Shown here: in pieces, positions 56,686 through 64,000 of the stretch
Numbering within the stretch: the stretch's first letter is position 1
Layout of the letters: every line of letters starts with the position of its first letter
Assembly: GCF_026342405.1 (NCBI RefSeq)
Contig: NZ_JAPEMU010000001.1
Coordinates: 4,712,001-4,776,000 of the forward strand
Source: Kitasatospora sp. NBC_00240
Lineage (GTDB): Bacteria > Actinomycetota > Actinomycetes > Streptomycetales > Streptomycetaceae
Direction of reading: 5' to 3'
DNA: 64,000 nucleotides
Notes under the pieces: generated by a model
Told to the model about the DNA's origin: nothing
Databases searched by the model: none
What the model saw: only the letters and a program-made list of their open reading frames with translations
Translations under genes and position numbers: made by a program

Positions 56686-58431
56686 ATGTCAGGCCAGTGG
56701 GACGAGAGCCCCTACGGGGGCGACGGGCAGTGGCGTGACGACACGACGGACGGTGCCGTGCGCACCACTCCGGCCGGCGCGGGCGTACCCGCCCCGAGAA
56801 CCGGGGGCCGGGCCGAGGCGCGGCGGGCGGCGCAGGGGCGCGGCGGCCGCGGCGGGTCCGGCGGGGGCCGGGCGGCGGGCAGCGGACGCGGCAAGAAGCC
56901 GCAGCGCAGCAAGAAGAAGTACATCGCCTGGACGGCGGCCGGCGCGATGGTGCTGATAGTCGCCGCGGGCGGCGCGCTGTATCTGAAGATCAACGGCAAC
57001 ATCAAGACCTTCGACTCCGACGCGATCAGCGCCGACCGCCCGCCCGAGACCCAGGCCGACGCCAACGGCAACAAGCCGGTCAACGTGCTGCTGATCGGCT
57101 CCGACAGCCGCAGCGGCAACAACAGCGACCTCGGCGGCGGTGACGAGGGCGGGGCCCGCTCCGACACCACGATCCTGTTGCACGTCTACGCCGACCACAA
57201 GCACGCCGTCGGCATCTCCATCCCCCGCGACGCCCTGGTCACCGTTCCGTCCTGCAAGCTCCCGAACGGGAAATGGACCAAGGAACTGACCAACCAGATG
57301 TTCAACTCGGCCTTCTCGGTGGGCAACTCCGAGGAGGGCAACCCGGCCTGCACCCAGAACACCGTGGAGAAGCTCACCGGCATCCGGGTGGACCACACCA
57401 TCGAGGTCAACTTCGAGGGTTTCGCGGCGATGACCGCCGCGGTGAACGGCGTCGACGTCTGCCTGCCGAACGCCATCTACGAGAACGACCTGAACGAGAA
57501 GCTGCCCAAGAAGGGCGCCGAGGTCTTCAAGAAGGGCCCGCAGACCGTGCAGGGCAAGCAGGCGCTGGACTACGTGCGACTGCGGCACGGCATCGGCGAC
57601 GGCTCCGACGTCGGCCGGATGAAGCGCCAGCAGGCCTTCATGGGCTCGCTCATCTCCAAGGTGAAGAAGCAGGGCCTCAGCCCCACCACGCTGCTGCCGC
57701 TGGCCGACGCGGCCACCAAGTCGATGACCGTCGACCCGGAGCTCAGCAGCGCGGACAAGCTGCTCTCCTTCGCCCTGTCGATGAAGAACATCGACATGCA
57801 CGACCTGAAGTTCATCACCACCCCCTGGGCCTTCAGCACCGCCCACGAGGGCCGGATCGACCTGGTCCACCCCGCGGTGGACAACCTGTGGGCGACGCTG
57901 AAGGCGGACCGCACCATCGACGGCCAGGACGCCACCGGCCAGCAGCCGGACGCGGCGGCGACCCCCGCCGCGCCGGCGAGCGCCGCGGCGCCCGCCCCGG
58001 CCGCGCCCGCCCCGGCCGCCGACACCGACGGCACCGGGATCAAGGTCGCCGTCTACAACGGCACCACGGCGACCGGCATGGCCGGCAAGGCGAGCGAGAC
58101 CCTCAAGGGCGCGAAGTTCACCGTCACCAAGGTCGCCACCGCCTCCTCCACCACCCACGCCACCACCGTGGTGGAGTACGGCCCCGGCATGAAGGCCAAG
58201 GCGGACAAGGTCGCCGCCCTGTTCCCGGGTGCCACCACCGTGACCACCAGCGCCCCGGGCATCAGCCTCGTCCTCGGCAAGGACTACGCGGCCGCCAACG
58301 CCACCGCCGTCACGCCGGGCACCGCCGCGACCCCGGCCGATCCGCCGCCGCTGCCCACCAGCGTCACCGCGGAGGCCCGCTCGGCCGACGACGACATCTG
58401 CGCCAACACCACCTACGGCGCCGGCGGCTGA
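56686..58431 (+). CDS. LytR-CpsA-Psr (LCP) family glycopolymer transferase
   Basis: 581 residues from the ATG at 56686 (AAAGG 8 bases upstream). A basic cytoplasmic tail (KKPQRSKKKYIAW) precedes one helix (AAGAMVLIVAAGGALYLKI), then the LCP domain (NVLLIGSDSR, SDTTILLHV, ISIPRDALV, YVRLRHG with catalytic Arg), an Ala/Pro linker and a LytR_C domain (IKVAVYNGTTATGMAGKA). LCP enzymes attach teichoic-like or capsular glycopolymers to peptidoglycan outside the membrane. Closed by a strong hairpin facing Spo0M. Confidence 0.95.
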   Translation: MSGQWDESPYGGDGQWRDDTTDGAVRTTPAGAGVPAPRTGGRAEARRAAQGRGGRGGSGGGRAAGSGRGKKPQRSKKKYIAWTAAGAMVLIVAAGGALYLKINGNIKTFDSDAISADRPPETQADANGNKPVNVLLIGSDSRSGNNSDLGGGDEGGARSDTTILLHVYADHKHAVGISIPRDALVTVPSCKLPNGKWTKELTNQMFNSAFSVGNSEEGNPACTQNTVEKLTGIRVDHTIEVNFEGFAAMTAAVNGVDVCLPNAIYENDLNEKLPKKGAEVFKKGPQTVQGKQALDYVRLRHGIGDGSDVGRMKRQQAFMGSLISKVKKQGLSPTTLLPLADAATKSMTVDPELSSADKLLSFALSMKNIDMHDLKFITTPWAFSTAHEGRIDLVHPAVDNLWATLKADRTIDGQDATGQQPDAAATPAAPASAAAPAPAAPAPAADTDGTGIKVAVYNGTTATGMAGKASETLKGAKFTVTKVATASSTTHATTVVEYGPGMKAKADKVAALFPGATTVTTSAPGISLVLGKDYAAANATAVTPGTAATPADPPPLPTSVTAEARSADDDICANTTYGAGG

Positions 58432-58449
58432 TCCCGGCCCCGCGCGGAA

Positions 58450-58489
58450 ACGGGTGTGCCCGCCGGTCGGGACCGGCGGGCACACCCGT
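58450..58489. terminator. Bidirectional terminator between LCP and Spo0M genes
   Basis: Arms 58450-58468 and 58471-58489 are complementary over 19 bases (in practice 18 with a 4-base loop). It lies between convergent stops. Confidence 0.88.
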
Positions 58490-58508
58490 TCTCGTGGAAC
58501 CGGCAGGG

Positions 58509-59276
58509 CTAGAGGGCCGCGCGGACCCAGCTGTCGACCAGGGCGGTGAGGTCCTGGTCGGCGGCGGAGTGCTCCACCACGTGCGTGCGGATGACGTCGC
58601 CACCACCGTGGCCGAAGATGCCGCCGCGCTTGTCGGCCTCCAGCACGACCTCCACCCGGTGCGGGTCGGCGAGGAAGGTCACCTCGACCGAGTTGCAGGC
58701 GTGCGCGTACTGCGGCGCGGCCGAGAACTCGATCTCCTGGTAGAACGGCAGGCTCTGGCCGGTACCGCGGATGTGGCCGGCCTCCAGGTCCGCGGAGCGG
58801 AAGCGGAACCCGAGCGCCAGGAAGGCGTCCAGCAGCCGGCGCTGCACGGGCAGCGGCTCGACGTCCAGCGGGTCGGAGTCGCCCTTGTCGAGGGCGCCGC
58901 TGATGTCCACCTCGGTGCGCACGCCGAGCGCCATGCCGGACAGCCGCTGCCCGGCGATGGTGGTCACCGGGGTCTCGTACGGCACCGGGAAGGCGAACGG
59001 GATGCTGCGGTTCTCGCCGGGGGCGAGGTGCAGCGGCGGGGTGACGGAGAACCGGGCGAAGGACCGGAGGCCGGTGCTCTCGCCCTCCTCGTGCTCGATC
59101 TCCACCCGGGCGACCAGGGTCAGCGTGATGCCGGCGATGTCCGCCGCGACGGTGCCGCCGGTCAGGTTGACCTGCCCCTGGAGCAACCCGCCGGGCAGCA
59201 CCACGGGGGTGGACAGGACGGTGTCGACGCCGGGGCCGCCGACGCCGAGGGCGCCGAGGAGCTTCTTGAACACCAT
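58509..59276 (-). CDS. Spo0M-like sporulation-control protein (arrestin-like)
   Basis: 255 residues, family length. N-terminus MVFKKLLGALGVGGPGVDTVL and the arrestin-like beta sandwich pattern (GGLLQGQVNLTGGTVAADIAGITLTLVARVE, later RSIPFAFPVPYETPVT) identify Spo0M. In Bacillus it influences sporulation initiation; Streptomyces orthologues are common, role unsettled. The ATG at 59276 has AAGGAG upstream. Its promoter region contains degenerate TACGGG repeats. Divergent from the FadR-type regulator. Confidence 0.92.
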   Translation of the reverse strand: MVFKKLLGALGVGGPGVDTVLSTPVVLPGGLLQGQVNLTGGTVAADIAGITLTLVARVEIEHEEGESTGLRSFARFSVTPPLHLAPGENRSIPFAFPVPYETPVTTIAGQRLSGMALGVRTEVDISGALDKGDSDPLDVEPLPVQRRLLDAFLALGFRFRSADLEAGHIRGTGQSLPFYQEIEFSAAPQYAHACNSVEVTFLADPHRVEVVLEADKRGGIFGHGGGDVIRTHVVEHSAADQDLTALVDSWVRAAL

Positions 59277-59296
59277 GCGGGTGCTCTCCTTGGATG

Positions 59297-59450
59297 TCGG
59301 ATCCGCACGGGTGCGGGCTGGTACGGGTACGGGCTTGGTACGGGTGCGGGTTCGGGCTCGGTACGGGGTACCGGCCCGCGGGTACGGGGCCGCGCCCGCG
59401 GGACTTGCGGGTACGGGCCCGCTCGCGGGGCCGATCGGAGGAACGCCACA
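59297..59450 (-). repeat. Degenerate TACGGG repeats upstream of Spo0M
   Basis: About ten irregularly spaced TACGGG or TGCGGG units, often GGTACGGGT, occur between 59297 and 59450. Confidence 0.65.
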
Positions 59451-59485
59451 CGGTACCGGGCGGTTCCCGGCCCCGCCCCAAATGG

Positions 59486-59521
59486 GTTGTAGGATGACCG
59501 GACAAGCAGTTGTAGGATGAC
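59486..59521 (+). promoter_or_regulatory. Direct-repeat operator of the FadR-type regulator
   Basis: GTTGTAGGATGAC occurs at 59486-59498 and 59509-59521, 23 bases apart. In the first copy TTGT is matched by ACAA 11 bases on, giving a TTGT-N11-ACAA symmetry like GntR/FadR sites. The second TAGGAT may be a -10. Autoregulation is likely. Confidence 0.6.
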
Positions 59522-59590
59522 TGCCGGAGCGGCCGCCTCCGCATCGGGGCGGGCCCGCGCCGACACCGCGACCGACCCGAGGGGATCACC

Positions 59591-60322
59591 GTGACCAGCG
59601 CGAACGACAGTCTGCAGGCCGCCGGCAAGCGTTCGCTGGTGGACGCCACCATCGAGCAGCTGCGCGAGCAGCTCGCCGGCGGCAGCTGGCCGGTCGGGGC
59701 CCGGATCCCCACCGAGCACGAGCTGGCCGAGCGGCTCAAGGTCGGCCGCAACACCGTCCGGGAGGCGATCCGGGTGCTGGTGCACGCCGGGATGCTGGTC
59801 ACCCGGCAGGGCGAGGGCACCTTCGTACGCAGCAGCAGCGACCCGGCCTCGGTGCTGCGCGGCGTCCAGCGCTCCGGCGTCCGGGACGTGCTGGAGGTCC
59901 GCGCCGCGCTGGAGACCGAGGCGGCCCGGCTGGCCGCGCTGCGGCACACGCCCGAGGACATCGTCCGGATGCGGGCCGTCCTGGCCCGCGAGGCCGAGGT
60001 GATCGCCTCGCACCCCGAGCGGGCCGGCCGCGAGGCCACCGTCGAGCACGACCTGGAGTTCCACACCGCCGTGGTCGAGGCCGCCAACAACCCGGCGCTG
60101 ACCGAGGTGTACCGCTACTTCGGCGCCTCGGTGCGCGAGTCGATGCGGACGGCCTTCGGCGACCACGAGATGCCCGAGGTGGTGGTCGCCACCCACGAGG
60201 CCCTGGTGGACGCGATCGAGAGCGGCGACCCGGACCGTGCCGAGGCCGCCTGTCGCGCCCTGCTGGACGAGCCGATCGCCGCCGTCGAGCAGCTCCTCGC
60301 CAGCATCGCCGCGCGGAAGTGA
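59591..60322 (+). CDS. FadR-subfamily GntR transcriptional regulator (FCD domain)
   Basis: 243 residues, GTG start with GAGGGGAT upstream. Winged HTH of the GntR family (LAERLKVGRNTVREAIRVLVHAGMLVTRQGEGTFV) is followed by an FCD effector domain (HDLEFHTAVVEAANNPAL with metal-binding His/Asp, late ATHEALVDAIESGDPDRAEAAC). It responds to a small organic acid or nucleotide-type metabolite and probably represses the transporter gene 70 bases downstream through the repeats at 59486. Confidence 0.93.
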   Translation: MTSANDSLQAAGKRSLVDATIEQLREQLAGGSWPVGARIPTEHELAERLKVGRNTVREAIRVLVHAGMLVTRQGEGTFVRSSSDPASVLRGVQRSGVRDVLEVRAALETEAARLAALRHTPEDIVRMRAVLAREAEVIASHPERAGREATVEHDLEFHTAVVEAANNPALTEVYRYFGASVRESMRTAFGDHEMPEVVVATHEALVDAIESGDPDRAEAACRALLDEPIAAVEQLLASIAARK

Positions 60323-60391
60323 CCCGTGGGGCACCGCTGCCCCCGTCCGTCTCCCGCACCCGCACCCGCACCTCGGAAAGAGCCCCGTTCC

Positions 60392-61621
60392 ATGGCAGTC
60401 ACCCGTGCCCGGCAGCCGCTGGTCACCCCCGCGCTCCCCGTCCGCAGCAGGCTCGCCCACCCGGCGCTGCTGCTCACCGGCATCCTGCTGGTCGCCCTCA
60501 ACATGCGGGCCTGCCTGGCCGCGATCTCGCCGATGGTCGGCGAGGTCCAGCAGACCTTCGGCCTGTCCTCCACCGCGAGCGGACTGATCACCACCGTGCC
60601 GGTGCTGTTCCAGGGCCTCGGCGCACCGCTCACCCCCCGGCTGACCCGGCGCTTCGGCACCGAGCGGGTGGTGCTCGGCGCGGTGCTGGTGCTCGGCGCC
60701 GGCGTACTGCTGCGGGTGCTGCCGTCGATCGCCGCGCTGTACGGGGGCTGTGTGGTGATCGGGGTGGCGATCGCCGTCCTGAACGTCTCGTTGCCGGGGC
60801 TGGTCAAGCGGGAGTTCCCCACCAAGGCGGCCACCATGACGGGCGTCTACTCGACCACCATGCTGGTCGGCGCGACGCTGGCGGCCGGTGTCTCGGTGCC
60901 GCTGGAGAAGGCGCTCGGCGGCGGCTGGCAGGCCTCGCTCGGCGCCTGGTCGGTGCTGGCGCTGATCGCCGCGGTGGCCTGGCTGCCGCAGGTCCTGCGC
61001 TCCCGCCAGGAGCGGGCCGTGGTGGCCGCGGCCCCGGTCGGGCGGCCGATCGAGGGGATCTGGCGCTCCCCGCTGGCCTGGCGGATCAGCCTCTTCATGG
61101 GCATCTCCTCGCTGCTGGTCTACACCCTGGTCGCCTGGCTGCCGACGATCCTGGCCGACCACGGCATGGACCGCGGCGAGGCCGGTCTGGTCTTCGCGTT
61201 CAGCAACCTGGTCCAGGTGGCGGGCGCGTTCCTGGTGCCGCTCGCGGCCGGCCGGATGACCCGTCAGCGCGGCCTGGCGGTGGCGATGGCCGGCCTGAAC
61301 GGCCTGGGCATCGCCGTCCTGCTGCTCGCCCCGGTGTCCGGCGCCTGGGTGTCGGCCGCCGTCCTCGGGATCGCCCAGGGCGGTTCGCTGGGCCTGGCAC
61401 TGGCCTTCATCGTGCTGCGGACCGGCAGTGCGGCGGGCGCCGCCCAGCTCGGCGGCATGACCCAGGCGGTCGGCTACCTGGTGGCGGCGGCCGGCCCGGT
61501 CGGCGCCGGGGCCCTGCACCAGCTGACCGGCAGCTGGACGACCCCGCTGGTGCTGCTGCTGGTGCTGGCCGGCGTGGCCGCGGTGGCCGGCTGGGGCGCG
61601 GGCCGCAACCGCACGCTCTGA
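60392..61621 (+). CDS. MFS transporter, CynX/NimT family
   Basis: 409 residues from the ATG at 60392. Twelve helices; the start LLLTGILLVALNMRACLAAISPMVGEVQQTFGLS is characteristic of CynX/NimT (cyanate/nitroimidazole) transporters, with Asn/Arg in helix 1. Members move cyanate, 2-nitroimidazole or other small anions. Cotranscribed with the upstream FadR-type regulator, as is typical for this family in Streptomyces. Substrate unknown. A hairpin follows. Confidence 0.92.
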   Translation: MAVTRARQPLVTPALPVRSRLAHPALLLTGILLVALNMRACLAAISPMVGEVQQTFGLSSTASGLITTVPVLFQGLGAPLTPRLTRRFGTERVVLGAVLVLGAGVLLRVLPSIAALYGGCVVIGVAIAVLNVSLPGLVKREFPTKAATMTGVYSTTMLVGATLAAGVSVPLEKALGGGWQASLGAWSVLALIAAVAWLPQVLRSRQERAVVAAAPVGRPIEGIWRSPLAWRISLFMGISSLLVYTLVAWLPTILADHGMDRGEAGLVFAFSNLVQVAGAFLVPLAAGRMTRQRGLAVAMAGLNGLGIAVLLLAPVSGAWVSAAVLGIAQGGSLGLALAFIVLRTGSAAGAAQLGGMTQAVGYLVAAAGPVGAGALHQLTGSWTTPLVLLLVLAGVAAVAGWGAGRNRTL

Positions 61622-61682
61622 CCGGCCGGCGTACCGGCCGCGACGCGGGCGCCGGACGCACCACCCCACCGGCCGTACGCAC

Positions 61683-61714
61683 CTCGGGCCCGGGCATCAC
61701 CGCCCGGGCCCGAG
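61683..61714. terminator. Terminator between transporter and ABC-2 permease genes
   Basis: CTCGGGCCCGGGC (61683-61695) pairs with 61702-61714 over 13 bases; it lies between convergent genes. Confidence 0.85.
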
Positions 61715-61760
61715 TCGTGTCGGCGGGCCGGAGCGCCTGCGGAAGCGGCGGCCGGCGCTC

Positions 61761-62477
61761 TCAGTCCTCGGCGGCCAGCGTCAGCCCGGCCAGCTTCACC
61801 GAGGCCAGCACCGCTGCCGCCACCGTGACCACGACCAGCAGCGGGACGGCCACGCCCAGCGCCACGTCCGCCGTGATCGCGCCCTCGCCGGCCACCGCCT
61901 CGGCCACCGACAGGCCCCACTGCTGGATGCTCAGCGTCCGGGCGCCCTTCACGAAGTTGCCGATCAGGCTCTCCCAGACCAGCGCGTACGCCAGGCCGGC
62001 CACCACGGCGTGCCGGGTGACCACGCCGAGCAGCAGGAACAGCGCGCTGTACGCGGCGCCGGCGACCAGGGTGCCGACGGTGAAGGCGAGCGCCAGATCG
62101 TCCTTCGTGCCGTACAGGATCAGCCCGGCGACGAAGGTGGGGACGGCCGCGATGACCCAGGTGGTGCCGATCGCCACGGCCAGCTTGGTGGTGATGATCA
62201 GCCGGCGGGGCAGCGGCTTGGACAGCAGGTAGACGATCGAGCCGTCGTCGATCTCGGTGGCGATCGCGCCGGTGCCGACGACCAGGCCGAGGATCGGCAC
62301 CAGGGTGCCGAGCGACAGCTGTCCGAGGATCTTGACGGTCAGGTCGTGCTTGTCCCCGTCGGTGTTCGCCGCGATCACCGAGATGATCAGCAGCAGGGCG
62401 GGGACGACCAGCAGCAGGACGCCGCGCCGGCGGCCCAGCAGGCCGCGTACGGTCAGCCTGGCGACGGTCGTGTTCAC
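61761..62477 (-). CDS. ABC-2 type transporter permease
   Basis: 238 residues, GTG start at 62477. Six helices with the ABC-2 pattern: an N-terminal helix (GVLLLVVPALLLIISVIAA), GLVVGTGAIATEIDDGSIVYLLSKPLPRR (the coupling segment) and later helices. It is 91 bases downstream of the ATPase gene and in the same direction. The efflux substrate is unknown; such systems export peptides, antibiotics or lipids. Confidence 0.9.
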   Translation of the reverse strand: MNTTVARLTVRGLLGRRRGVLLLVVPALLLIISVIAANTDGDKHDLTVKILGQLSLGTLVPILGLVVGTGAIATEIDDGSIVYLLSKPLPRRLIITTKLAVAIGTTWVIAAVPTFVAGLILYGTKDDLALAFTVGTLVAGAAYSALFLLLGVVTRHAVVAGLAYALVWESLIGNFVKGARTLSIQQWGLSVAEAVAGEGAITADVALGVAVPLLVVVTVAAAVLASVKLAGLTLAAED

Positions 62478-62568
62478 GGTGATCGGCCTTCTTTCGGTGA
62501 CCGGGTCGGTGCCGGGTCTGGACGGGGCGGGCGGCGCCGGGTCCGAACCGCTTCGGGAGCGGGCCGGT

Positions 62569-63486
62569 TCAGGAGGAGACGAGGTAGGAGAAGACGCTCT
62601 CCAGCGACTCGTCCGCCGGGGAGACGGTGTACAGCCGGATGCCGGCCTCCTGGGCGACCTTCGGCAGCAGGGTGGTGAAGCCCTGGAAGTTGATCGCCTG
62701 GACGCGCAGCGCCTTCTCCTGCCGGTCCAGCTCGATGCCGGCCGTCGAACCGTCGGCGATCAGCGCGGCGGCGAGCCTGCGGTCGTCGCTGGAGCGGACC
62801 AGGTAGCGGTGCGGGCGGTCGGTCATCAGCCGGCGGATCCGGCGGAAGTCGCCGGAGGCGGCGTGCCGGCCGGCCACCACGACCTCGATGTGCCGGGCCA
62901 ACTGCTCGACCTCCTCCAGGATGTGCGAGGAGAACAGCACCGTCCGGCCGTCGGCGCCGAACCGGCGCAGCAGCTCCATCAGCTGCAGGCGCTGGCGCGG
63001 GTCCATGCCGTTGAACGGCTCGTCGAGCAGCAGCACCGCCGGCTCGTGGACCAGGGCCGAGGCCATCTTGACCCGCTGCTTCATGCCCTTGGAGTAGGTG
63101 CCGGTCTTCCGGTCCTGGGCGTACGTCATCTCCACCAGGCCGAGCGCCCGCTCGGCGGCGGCGCCCGGGTCGGCCAGGCCGTGCAGCTCGGCGTTGGCGA
63201 GGACGAACTCCCAGCCGGTGAGGAAGTCGTACATCGACTCCCGCTCCGGGACGAGCCCGATCTGCCGGTAGACCTCCTGGTTGCGCCAGATCCGGGCGCC
63301 GTCCAGGGTGACCTCGCCGGCCGAGGGCGCGAGGAAGCCGCTCATCATGTGGATGAGGGTGGACTTGCCCGCGCCGTTGGGGCCGAGCAGACCGGTGACG
63401 CCGGGGCCGATCGTCATGCTGACGTCGTTGACGGCGACCACGTTGCCGAACCAGCGGGAGACCTTGTCGATGGTGATGGTGGCCAT
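62569..63486 (-). CDS. ABC-2 transporter ATP-binding protein
   Basis: 305 residues. Walker A GPNGAGKSTLIHMMSG, Q-loop region IGLVPERESMY, signature TYSKGMKQRVKMASAL (SKGMKQ variant of LSGGQ), Walker B VLLLDEPFNGMD and H-loop LFSSHIL. The SKGMKQR form is common in drug-type ABC-2 ATPases. A C-terminal domain of about 90 residues follows. Set between two permease genes, so it probably drives a heterodimeric transporter. Confidence 0.94.
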   Translation of the reverse strand: MATITIDKVSRWFGNVVAVNDVSMTIGPGVTGLLGPNGAGKSTLIHMMSGFLAPSAGEVTLDGARIWRNQEVYRQIGLVPERESMYDFLTGWEFVLANAELHGLADPGAAAERALGLVEMTYAQDRKTGTYSKGMKQRVKMASALVHEPAVLLLDEPFNGMDPRQRLQLMELLRRFGADGRTVLFSSHILEEVEQLARHIEVVVAGRHAASGDFRRIRRLMTDRPHRYLVRSSDDRRLAAALIADGSTAGIELDRQEKALRVQAINFQGFTTLLPKVAQEAGIRLYTVSPADESLESVFSYLVSS

Positions 63487-63512
63487 GGCGCCCTCTCGAA
63501 CAGTCGGATCGG

Positions 63513-64000
63513 TCAGATGCCGCGGTAGCGGCGCCGGAGCAGCCCGTACGAGCCGGCCACGATGACGGCCGCCTCCAGGGCGAACACGGTGACGCCGAGG
63601 GCGCCGGGGGCGTGCAGGTCGGCGGCGGTGCCCAGGCCGAAGAGCCGGGTGACCAGGCCCCCCACCAGCCAGCCCGGCGACAGCAGGCCGACCCAGTTCG
63701 CGGACTCCGGCGGCACCCGGCCGTCCAGGCCGCCGGCGATGCCGAGGATGACGGTCGCGATGCCCTGGCTGACCACCAGGAACCCCATGATCGCCGCGAC
63801 GCCGAAGCCGCGACGCGGTGTGCTCGCCGCGATCAGCAGGCCGACCGCCGAGTACACCAGGGCGTACAGCAGGGCCGCCGCCAGCCCGTACAGGAAGTGC
63901 GCGGTGTTGTGGCCGAAGGGCATCCCGCCGAGCACCGCGCCGAGGTAGAGCAGCACCATCGGGGTGGTCATCAGCAGCAGCATCGCGACGACCATGGCGC
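63513..64000 (-). CDS. ABC-2 type transporter permease (partial)
   Basis: The 3' end of a minus-strand gene whose start lies beyond the window; about 162 residues are visible, with at least four helices (MVVAMLLLMTTPMVLLYLGAV, FLYGLAAALLYALVYSAVGLLIAA, FGVAAIMGFLVVSQGIATVIL, VTVFALEAAVIVAGSYGLL) and a basic end RRRYRGI. Twenty-six bases ahead of the ATPase gene on the same strand, so it is the first or second gene of the transporter operon. Confidence 0.85.
   Translation of the reverse strand, partial: AMVVAMLLLMTTPMVLLYLGAVLGGMPFGHNTAHFLYGLAAALLYALVYSAVGLLIAASTPRRGFGVAAIMGFLVVSQGIATVILGIAGGLDGRVPPESANWVGLLSPGWLVGGLVTRLFGLGTAADLHAPGALGVTVFALEAAVIVAGSYGLLRRRYRGI

Larger units (their letters stand above)
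59277..59590. other. Intergenic region between Spo0M and the FadR-type regulator
   Basis: 314 bases. The Spo0M side (about 59290-59450) holds many degenerate GGTACGGGT/TACGGG repeats; the regulator side has two GTTGTAGGATGAC direct repeats. No gene is supported. Confidence 0.7.

Noticed and set aside
56421..56738. Small plus-strand frame of 105 codons before the LCP gene
   Set aside because: It overlaps the real LCP start in another frame and has weak codon bias.
56689..60090. A 1,133-codon minus-strand frame opposite the LCP gene and beyond
   Set aside because: Shadow of LCP and FadR-type genes; composition is Gly/Arg/Val-rich without motifs, and Spo0M on the same strand uses another frame.
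59162..61669. An 835-codon minus-strand frame opposite the regulator and transporter
   Set aside because: Antisense of well-supported genes, with no SD or domain.
1..64000. Mobile elements, prophage or integrated plasmid
   Set aside because: No transposase, integrase or phage genes, and tRNA-Asp has no repeated 3' end or integrase beside it that would mark an attachment site.

Overview
The window is very GC-rich (third codon positions almost always G or C) and reads as a chromosomal segment of a Streptomyces-like actinomycete (Streptomycetaceae; Streptomyces or Kitasatospora). The strongest markers are a 68-residue BldC, a leucine/valine dehydrogenase of the Streptomyces Vdh type, DUF3073 and DUF5302 proteins, GTG starts with strong Shine-Dalgarno (SD) sites, and the copper-trafficking operon ending in a Tat-exported DyP peroxidase. 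From memory, gene order around hrpA-bldC-vdh-DUF3073-purM-purF resembles S. coelicolor SCO4092-SCO4086, and the copper operon-pheA-serS block resembles the SCO3968-SCO3961 area. Both lie near the S. coelicolor origin, and purA sits between them here. I saw no insertion sequence, prophage or CRISPR array.

Layout. 1-7140: right-hand part of what looks like a specialised-metabolite locus (free-standing E2-type acyltransferase, phosphopantetheinyl transferase, FAD monooxygenase, DUF4260 membrane protein, alpha/beta hydrolase, DoxX-like protein, 14-helix exporter), closed by a 17-bp-stem terminator. 7230-13190: SigE-family sigma factor with a putative membrane partner, divergent from the HrpA-type helicase, then tRNA-Asp. 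13635-22990: bldC, an unknown gene, vdh, DUF3073, purM-purF, a degenerate diacylglycerol-kinase-like gene and purA. 23000-28750: two GNAT acetyltransferases, DUF350 and LURP-one-like proteins, a thioredoxin-NHL protein carrying a perfect parS site, and an M18 aminopeptidase. 29260-33040: tripartite MacAB-type ABC exporter. 33120-38480: acyl-CoA dehydrogenase, SseB-like protein, pirin, PP2C-like protein and two very small proteins. 38514-45101 (all minus strand): hydrolase/TetR pair, amidase, small Cys-rich protein, allantoicase, LysR regulator and an anti-sigma-type ATPase. 45410-51895: six-gene extracytoplasmic copper operon. 52106-58431: pheA, a 1-kb noncoding region packed with DnaA boxes, serS, a HAD phosphatase and an LCP protein. 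58509-64000: Spo0M, a FadR-type regulator with an NimT/CynX transporter, and an ABC-2 transporter running off the end.

The most interesting noncoding signals are the DnaA-box cluster between pheA and serS (two arrays flanking an AT-richer spacer with a 19-bp palindrome), the perfect parS palindrome inside the thioredoxin-NHL gene, and well-formed operators upstream of the acyl-CoA dehydrogenase, pirin, GNAT, hydrolase/TetR and FadR-type genes. Three short-sequence tandem arrays each lie directly upstream of a regulatory gene.
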